Positions 58,440 through 64,000 of a stretch of 64,000 nucleotides of DNA are shown one piece after another. The notes below the pieces were generated by a model. The model was not told the origin of the DNA. It did no database searches and saw only the letters and a list, made by a program, of their open reading frames with translations. Both the position numbers and the translations under genes were made by a program. Position 1 is the first letter of the stretch; every line of letters starts with the position of its first letter. Origin of the DNA: Heterodera schachtii (Eukaryota > Nematoda > Chromadorea > Rhabditida > Heteroderidae); NCBI GenBank assembly GCA_023374025.1, contig SIJG01000034.1:1305914-1369913 (forward strand), written 5' to 3'.

Positions 58440-61360
58440 GGTTACGGTGTTGTTGTCTATGGCTACAGTACATATCCCTTTCATCATCCTCTTCTACTTA
58501 GGTTACGGTGTTGTTGTCTATGGCTACAGTACATATCCCTTTCATCATCCTCTTCTACTTAGGTTACGGTGTTGTTGTCTATGGCTACAGTACATATCCT
58601 TTTCATCATCCTCTTCTACTTAGGTTACGGTGTTGTTGTCTATGGCTACAGTACATATCCCTTTCATCATCCTCTTCTACTTAGGTTACGTACGGTGTTG
58701 TTGTATATGGCTACAGTACATATCCCTTTCATCATCCTCTTCTACTTAGGTTACGGTGTTGTTGTCTATGGCTACAGTACATATCCCTTTCATCATCCTC
58801 TTCTACTTAGGTTACGGTGTTGTTGTCTATGGCTACAGTACATATCCTTTTCATCATCCTCTTCTACTTAGGTTACGTACGGTGTTGTTGTCTATGGCTA
58901 CAGTACATATCCCTTTCATCATCCTCTTCTACTTAGGTTACGGTGTTGTTGTCTATGGCTACAGTACATATCCCTTTCATCATCCTCTTCTACTTAGGTT
59001 ACGGTGTTGTTGTCTATGGCTACAGTACATATCCTTTTCATCATCCTCTTCTACTTAGGTTACGGTGTTGTTGTCTATGGCTACAGTACATATCCCTTTC
59101 ATCATCCTCTTCTACTTAGGTTACGTACGGTGTTGTTGTATATGGCTACAGTACATATCCCTTTCATCATCCTCTTCTACTTAGGTTACGGTGTTGTTGT
59201 CTATGGCTACAGTACATATCCCTTTCATCATCCTCTTCTACTTAGGTTACGGTGTTGTTGTCTATGGCTACAGTACATATCCTTTTCATCATCCTCTTCT
59301 ACTTAGGTTACGTACGGTGTTGTTGTCTATGGCTACAGTACATATCCTTTTCATCATCCTCTTCTACTTAGGTTACGGTGTTGTTGTCTATGGCTACAGT
59401 ACATATCCCTTTCATCATCCTCTTCTACTTAGGTTACGTACGGTGTTGTTGTATATGGCTACAGTACAAATCCCTTTCATCATCCTCTTCTACTTAGGTT
59501 ACGGTGTTGTTGTCTATGGCTACAGTACATATCCCTTTCATCATCCTCTTCTACTTAGGTTACGGTGTTGTTGTCTATGGCTACAGTACATATCCTTTTC
59601 ATCATCCTCTTCTACTTAGGTTACGTACGGTGTTGTTGTCTATGGCTACAGTACATATCCTTTTCATCATCCTCTTCTACTTAGGTTACGGTGTTGTTGT
59701 CTATGGCTACAGTACATATCCCTTTCATCATCCTCTTCTACTTAGGTTACGGTGTTGTTGTCTATGGCTACAGTACATATCCTTTTCATCATCCTCTTCT
59801 ACTTAGGTTACGTACGGTGTTGTTGTCTATGGCTACAGTACATATCCTTTTCATCATCCCCTTCTACTTAGGTTACGGTGTTGTTGTCTATGGCTACAGT
59901 ACATATCCTTTTCATCATCCTCTTCTAATATCCCTTTCATCATCCTCTTCTACTTAGGTTACGGTGTTGTTGTCTATGGCTACAGTACATATCCTTTTCA
60001 TCATCCTCTTCTACCTAGGTTACGGTGTTGTTGTCTATGGCTACAGTACATATCCTTTTCATCATCCTCTTCTACTTAGGTTACGGTGTTGTTGTCTATG
60101 GCTACAGTACATATCCTTTTCATCATCCTCTTCTACTTAGGTTACGGTGTTGTTGTGTCTATGGCTACAGTACATATCCCTTTCATCATCCTCTTCTACT
60201 TAGGTTACGGTGTTGTTGTCTATGGCTACAGTACATATCCTTTTCATCATCGTCTTACGTACGGTGTTGTTGTATATGGCTACAGTACATATCCCTTTCA
60301 TCATCCTCTTCTACTTAGGTTACGGTGTTGTTGTCTATGGCTACAGTACATATCCTTTTCATCATCCCCTTCTACTTAGGTTACGGTGTTGTTGTCTATG
60401 GCTACAGTACATATCCTTTTCATCATCCTCTTCTAATATCCCTTTCATCATCCTCTTCTACTTAGGTTACGGTGTTGTTGTCTATGGCTACAGTACATAT
60501 CCTTTTCATCATCCTCTTCTACTTAGGTTACGGTGTTGTTGTCTATGGCTACAGTACATATCCTTTTCATCATCCTCTTCTACTTAGGTTACGGTGTTGT
60601 TGTCTATGGCTACAGTACATATCCTTTTCATCATCCTCTTCTACTTAGGTTACGTACGGTGTTGTTGTCTATGGCTACAGTACATATCCTTTTCATCATC
60701 CTCTTCTACTTAGGTTACGGTGTTGTTGTCTATGGCTACAGTACATATCCCTTTCATCATCCTCTTCTACTTAGGTTACGGTGTTGTTGTCTATGGCTAC
60801 AGTACATATCCTTTTCATCATCCTCTTCTACTTAGGTTACGGTGTTGTTGTCTATGGCTACAGTACATATCCTTTTCATCATCCTCTTCTACTTAGGTTA
60901 CGGTGCTGTTGTCTATGGCTACAGTACATATCCTTTTCATCATCCTCTTCTACTTAGGTTACGGTGCTGTTGTCTATGGCTACAGTACATATCCTTCCTC
61001 ATCCTCCTCTACTTTCGGTTACGGTGTTTTTTACTATGGCTACAGTATATATCTTTCCTCATGCTCCTCTACTTTCGGGTACGGTGTTTTTTGCTATGGC
61101 TACAGACATATCCTTTTCATCATCCTCTTCTACTTAGGTTACGGTGTTGTTGTCTATGGCTACAGTACATATCCTTTTCATCATCCTCTTCTACTTAGGT
61201 TACGGTGCTGTTGTCTATGGCTACAGTACATATCCTTTTCATCATCCTCTTCTACTTAGGTTACGGTGTTGTTGTCTATGGCTACAGTATATATCTTTCC
61301 TCATGCTCCTCTACTTTCGGTTACGGTGTTTTTTGCTATGGCTACAGTACATGTGTGTTC
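58440..61360 (+). repeat. 61-bp minisatellite, about 47 units
   Basis: Unit GGTTACGGTGTTGTTGTCTA-TGGCTACAGTACATATCCYT-TTCATCATCCTCTTCTACTT-A. Some units are 65 bp through an extra GTAC (GGTTACGTACGGTG), recurring every two to four units, so there is a higher-order pattern. Interior copies are almost identical; the last few (60,985-61,360) are clearly diverged (CTTTCGGTTACGGTGTTTTTTGC). A period of 61 (1 modulo 3) makes the frames rotate, so overlapping open frames of about 100 codons recur; two of the three frames lack stops inside a unit. No splice or start context suggests a gene. Confidence -1.
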
Positions 61361-61488
61361 GTCCTCCTCCGCCCGTCTTCCTCTTCCCTTCCCCCTTCAT
61401 TTTTCCCATTTATTTCGTTTTTTAAATTGTTTATTATTTCCAAATCTTTTTGCGCATGTTCAATTTTAAATGCAATTTCTCGTCATTT

Positions 61489-63432
61489 TCACGGCGATTT
61501 GTTCTGTTGGTTGGCCTTTGCCTCGTCCTCTTGGATCTTCTCAAAAATGTGTGTCCAGTCAACTTCCACCTCCGAAAGATGCTTCAAATATCGCTGGTCC
61601 GTCTCCTTCCGTCCTATTAGCTCCAAATACCGTTGGCGATAGCCGAGCACCGTATCCAAATGCCTGCCAATTTTTGTCGCCAATTCCAACGCCCTTAATC
61701 ATTTTAATACTTAATCCCATCCCTCTTTCTCCAAACCTATCAAATCGAAAAGTGCCGAGATTGAGCATCAGTGCCTCGAAGGTCCTTCCTGCATTGACCA
61801 AAAGCATGTCCGCTTCGCGCCTTTGTCCGCTGAATTGTGCCACTTTTGCATCGCGCAATTGCGGCACATTTTGCGACAGAATCTCACTCAAAAACAGAAT
61901 CTTCTCCACCTGAAACTGGACATGTAAATTCATTTATGATGCAGTTAATCCATGCTCTTCATTTCTTTACCCCCCCCCCCCCCCCCCGAAATTCACCTCC
62001 TCCAATTGTCCATAACAAATTTCGGCAATTTGGTAATTCTTTTCAATGCATGCCAATCCGGCCAAAGTTGCCCACAAGAATTCTTCCTTAAATAGCGATG
62101 GTTTTTTGGTCTTTTAGGTCCTAATTCTCACATTTGTTGTGCGGCAAATTCGAACAGCTTGTTCCCATTGGGCAAGCTGAACACAACGAATCCTTAAAAA
62201 AAAATAATTAATTATTTAAAATAAAATATTCTGAATTTTAATCTCGTACAGTCCCGCGACGAATGGGGGCACATAATGGGCGATTAAACACCCGTCCGAC
62301 CTTCGCACAGTTACGGTGTTCCCGATGAATCTGAACATTTTCCACCAGACCATTTTTTAATTTGTTGTTTTCACGCGTGTTTTATTTTCCAACCCACCCG
62401 ATAATCGTCGCCGATTTGCCCAATTCGGCACTGTTGCCGAGTTCCATTTGGGTGGAGGGGAGCAAATCCCTGTCTAAAAATGCCACCGTCGGAAGGGTCC
62501 AAACGATTAGGCGCTGATTGTCTTGCAGTGCGGCCAACAATTGGTCAAATTGTTGGCACTCAGGCAGGAGATCAGCGACCCGATCTTCGCAGTCCTTTGG
62601 GCTGACCCGTAACAGCTGACTAATGCCAAGAAACAGTCGCCCTTTTGGTCCACAAAAGCCACTCGACGCTCAGCAAAAGTGCCACACATATTGACACACA
62701 ACTCAGTGACATCAACCTGAATGGAGGCGAAAGCAGTGATCAAATGAATGGAGAAAATGCCAATTTGGGCATTTTTTGGCATTGCCCTCTTTCATTAATT
62801 GCCTTTTATTACAATAACCACTGTGTCTTATAGCTCAAAAACAAAAAACCATTTAAAAAAGGTCGGAATCGATTTTGAACGAAAACTCACAGCTCACAAA
62901 TCCGCCCGCCCCTCCGGGCTCGGAAGTGCTCCACCGGGCCAAAATGGCCGCCCCCTGGTGGGCTTCGATTGTTCGTTCGATTTTTCCCACCGGAGTGATC
63001 AGATGGATTTTCCCTGTGATAATCACAATCAAAATTAATGCTCTTCAATGAGAGGATTGACCATCAGAGGCAGTCATCAGAATGAGCTCATTCCCTGCTG
63101 ACGGAGATGAGTGAATGGCGGAAGTACGCTGCTGTTTTTTGCCGGAACGAATTGACAACCCTCCGGCAAACGGAGAACGCCCGGCGGCGAATGGAAACGC
63201 GGCACTGAGAGAGGTGGGGAAAATGGTGCTGAAAATGGCACCGTAAATGAATGAAAAAGCGATTTGGGGAGGAAAACGCATTGTACAGAAAATTGGCCTC
63301 CATTTTGGAGACTGTCCAGCGGCAGAGACTGTGGTCATCGGACACGGAGAAAATCTCGTCGGCACCGACCCAAACGACTCCGGGGACGGCACCGCGAAAG
63401 GACCACGGGGAAAGCCGAAGACGAAGCCGCAT
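61489..63432 (-). CDS. IFT80: Intraflagellar transport protein 80 (IFT80), internally truncated
   Basis: IFT-B complex subunit for cilium assembly (C. elegans CHE-2 is the orthologue). Minus-strand exons: 63242-63432, 63062-63204, 62898-63013, 62398-62716, 62250-62330, 62132-62194, 61997-62086, 61737-61909, 61489-61693. The start MRLRLRLSPWSFRG...SDDHSLCRW matches the IFT80 N-terminus; GKIHLITPVGKIERTIEAH is the next propeller blade. Then it jumps to RRVAFVDQKGD, RLIVWTLPTVAFLDRDLLPS, FIGNTVTVRRSDG, QWEQAVRICR, LWATLAGLACIEKNYQIAEI, ALELATKIGRHLDTVLGYRQ and VDWTHIFEKI, all clear IFT80 C-terminal landmarks. About 460 residues are encoded against roughly 760 in the family: the middle of the WD40 part is absent. 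Exon 62398-62716 also needs a 1-nt frame change near 62,630. Confidence -1.
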
Positions 63433-63803
63433 TTTGGGGGAACAAGGATAATTGATCAATTAATTAGGTCAGAGGAAACATGATGAGAGGACTATGGCTG
63501 CAGTTAAGAAAGAACAAAACACCTCAATTTGAAGGGCCAAAAATTAAAAAGTGGGCCAATTCATTCATTTGTTGCCATGGCAATTGAAAATTGCAAATGG
63601 AAGGCATTTGAATTCACATTAAGGGTTTTCAGTTTTCAACAGAATGGATTTGAATAGATTCTGAGATTTCAAACTATCAAATTCCTTAACAGAAAAAATA
63701 TTTCAAAAAGATAGCTTATAAAAATATTTGAGAAATATAAAATTGTTTTGCTTTTAAATTATCTGCCAACAAATAATTTCAAAATAAATAATAATAACAT
63801 TTC
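63433..63803. other. Intergenic between IFT80 and the next gene
   Basis: About 370 bp of AT-rich sequence upstream of IFT80 with no recognised motif (no obvious X-box RTYNCY-AT-RRNRAC was found by eye). Confidence -1.
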
Positions 63804-64000
63804 TCATGCCAATGGCACAATTTTCCTGATAAATTTAATTGCTTCGTTAAGTTCGGCTGCACAATTTTCGTGGCCCATTTGGTAAATGCGCAAATTCACA
63901 TTGGGGTCAAACCTCCGCAGGGCATTTGCCATTGAAAATCTGTCAAATTTCGCATACAAAAAATAAACAATAAAAGCTTACGCCAATGAAAGTGGCACAT
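63804..64000 (-). CDS. C-terminal exons of a gene leaving the window; possibly acyl-protein thioesterase
   Basis: The last exon (63804-63939, minus) encodes ALRRFDPNVNLRIYQMGHEN then CAAELNEAIKFIRKIVPLA and TGA. A further exon begins at 63,982 (donor GTAAGC) and runs off the edge. The order Y-x-x-G-H ... C-x-x-E-L ... F-I-x-K-I-V-P resembles the end of acyl-protein thioesterase/carboxylesterase proteins, where that His is catalytic. Only this short piece is visible, so the assignment is tentative. Confidence -1.

Noticed and set aside
58440..61360. CRISPR-like array
   Set aside because: There are no unique spacers: repeat units are directly adjacent, and the host is a eukaryote.
58267..61642. 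Serial open frames of about 100-145 codons
   Set aside because: They restart every few repeat units of the 61-bp minisatellite, and the same peptides reappear in rotating frames; no evidence of translation.
61457..61913. Plus-strand frame with a hydrophobic start (QFLVIFTAICSVGWPLPRPL)
   Set aside because: Antisense to the last two IFT80 exons, which match the family in order and phase.
1..64000. tRNA or rRNA genes
   Set aside because: I looked for T-arm GGTTCGA-type boxes and rRNA blocks and found none convincing; the primer-binding-site-like sequences beside the LTRs are too short to count.

Overview
The window looks like nuclear DNA of a nematode. It is AT-rich, its genes are cut by many short introns with GT-AG and some GC-AG borders, and it carries two intact srg-type chemoreceptor genes (a nematode-only family), a MATH-BTB gene, IFT80 and a nephrin/SYG-2-like adhesion receptor. 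Frequent GC donors have been reported for cyst nematodes (Globodera, Heterodera), so a plant-parasitic tylenchid is my best guess; that is inference.

Layout. 1-12,144 (+): 3' part of a large Ig/FN3 adhesion receptor, about 28 exons, with introns full of small foldback elements and a G-rich minisatellite. 13,278-14,386 (+): a small secreted peptide gene. 15,296-17,287 (-): srg copy A. 17,808-22,715: a 2.45-kb direct tandem duplication holding a 286-bp LTR and membrane-protein-like exons. 24,392-34,192 (+): a decayed Ty3/gypsy-type LTR retrotransposon of unusual order: gag, envelope-like ectodomain with membrane anchor, protease, RT, RNase H, integrase, then a tail with a degenerate protease-like segment, coiled coil and CCHC zinc knuckle; a 286-bp LTR follows. 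37,450-39,259 (-): srg copy B, with a hAT transposase relic at 40.2-40.9 kb. 41.4-43.3 kb: nested inverted-repeat elements. 44,073-47,470 (+): a GNAT acetyltransferase. 48,095-49,362 (+): an uncharacterised, probably secreted protein gene. 49.6-55.5 kb: almost pure repeats (hairpins, hAT-like MITEs with 8-bp target duplications, a 1.3-kb purine tract, a 1.1-kb palindrome). 56,236-57,930 (-): MATH-BTB gene with an in-frame stop. 58,440-61,360: 61-bp minisatellite. 61,489-63,432 (-): IFT80 lacking the middle of its beta-propeller. 63,804-64,000 (-): last exons of a gene that runs off the window, possibly an acyl-protein thioesterase.

The host genes do not form a pathway. The adhesion receptor (synapse or cell recognition), the srg receptors (chemosensation) and IFT80 (sensory cilia) all belong to nervous-system biology, but nothing in the sequence ties them together. 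What dominates the window is mobile-element activity: non-autonomous hAT-like elements, hairpin elements sharing one internal core, and the retroelement with an envelope-like module between gag and pol, the most unusual object here. Exon borders were read by eye from splice consensus, reading phase and family knowledge.
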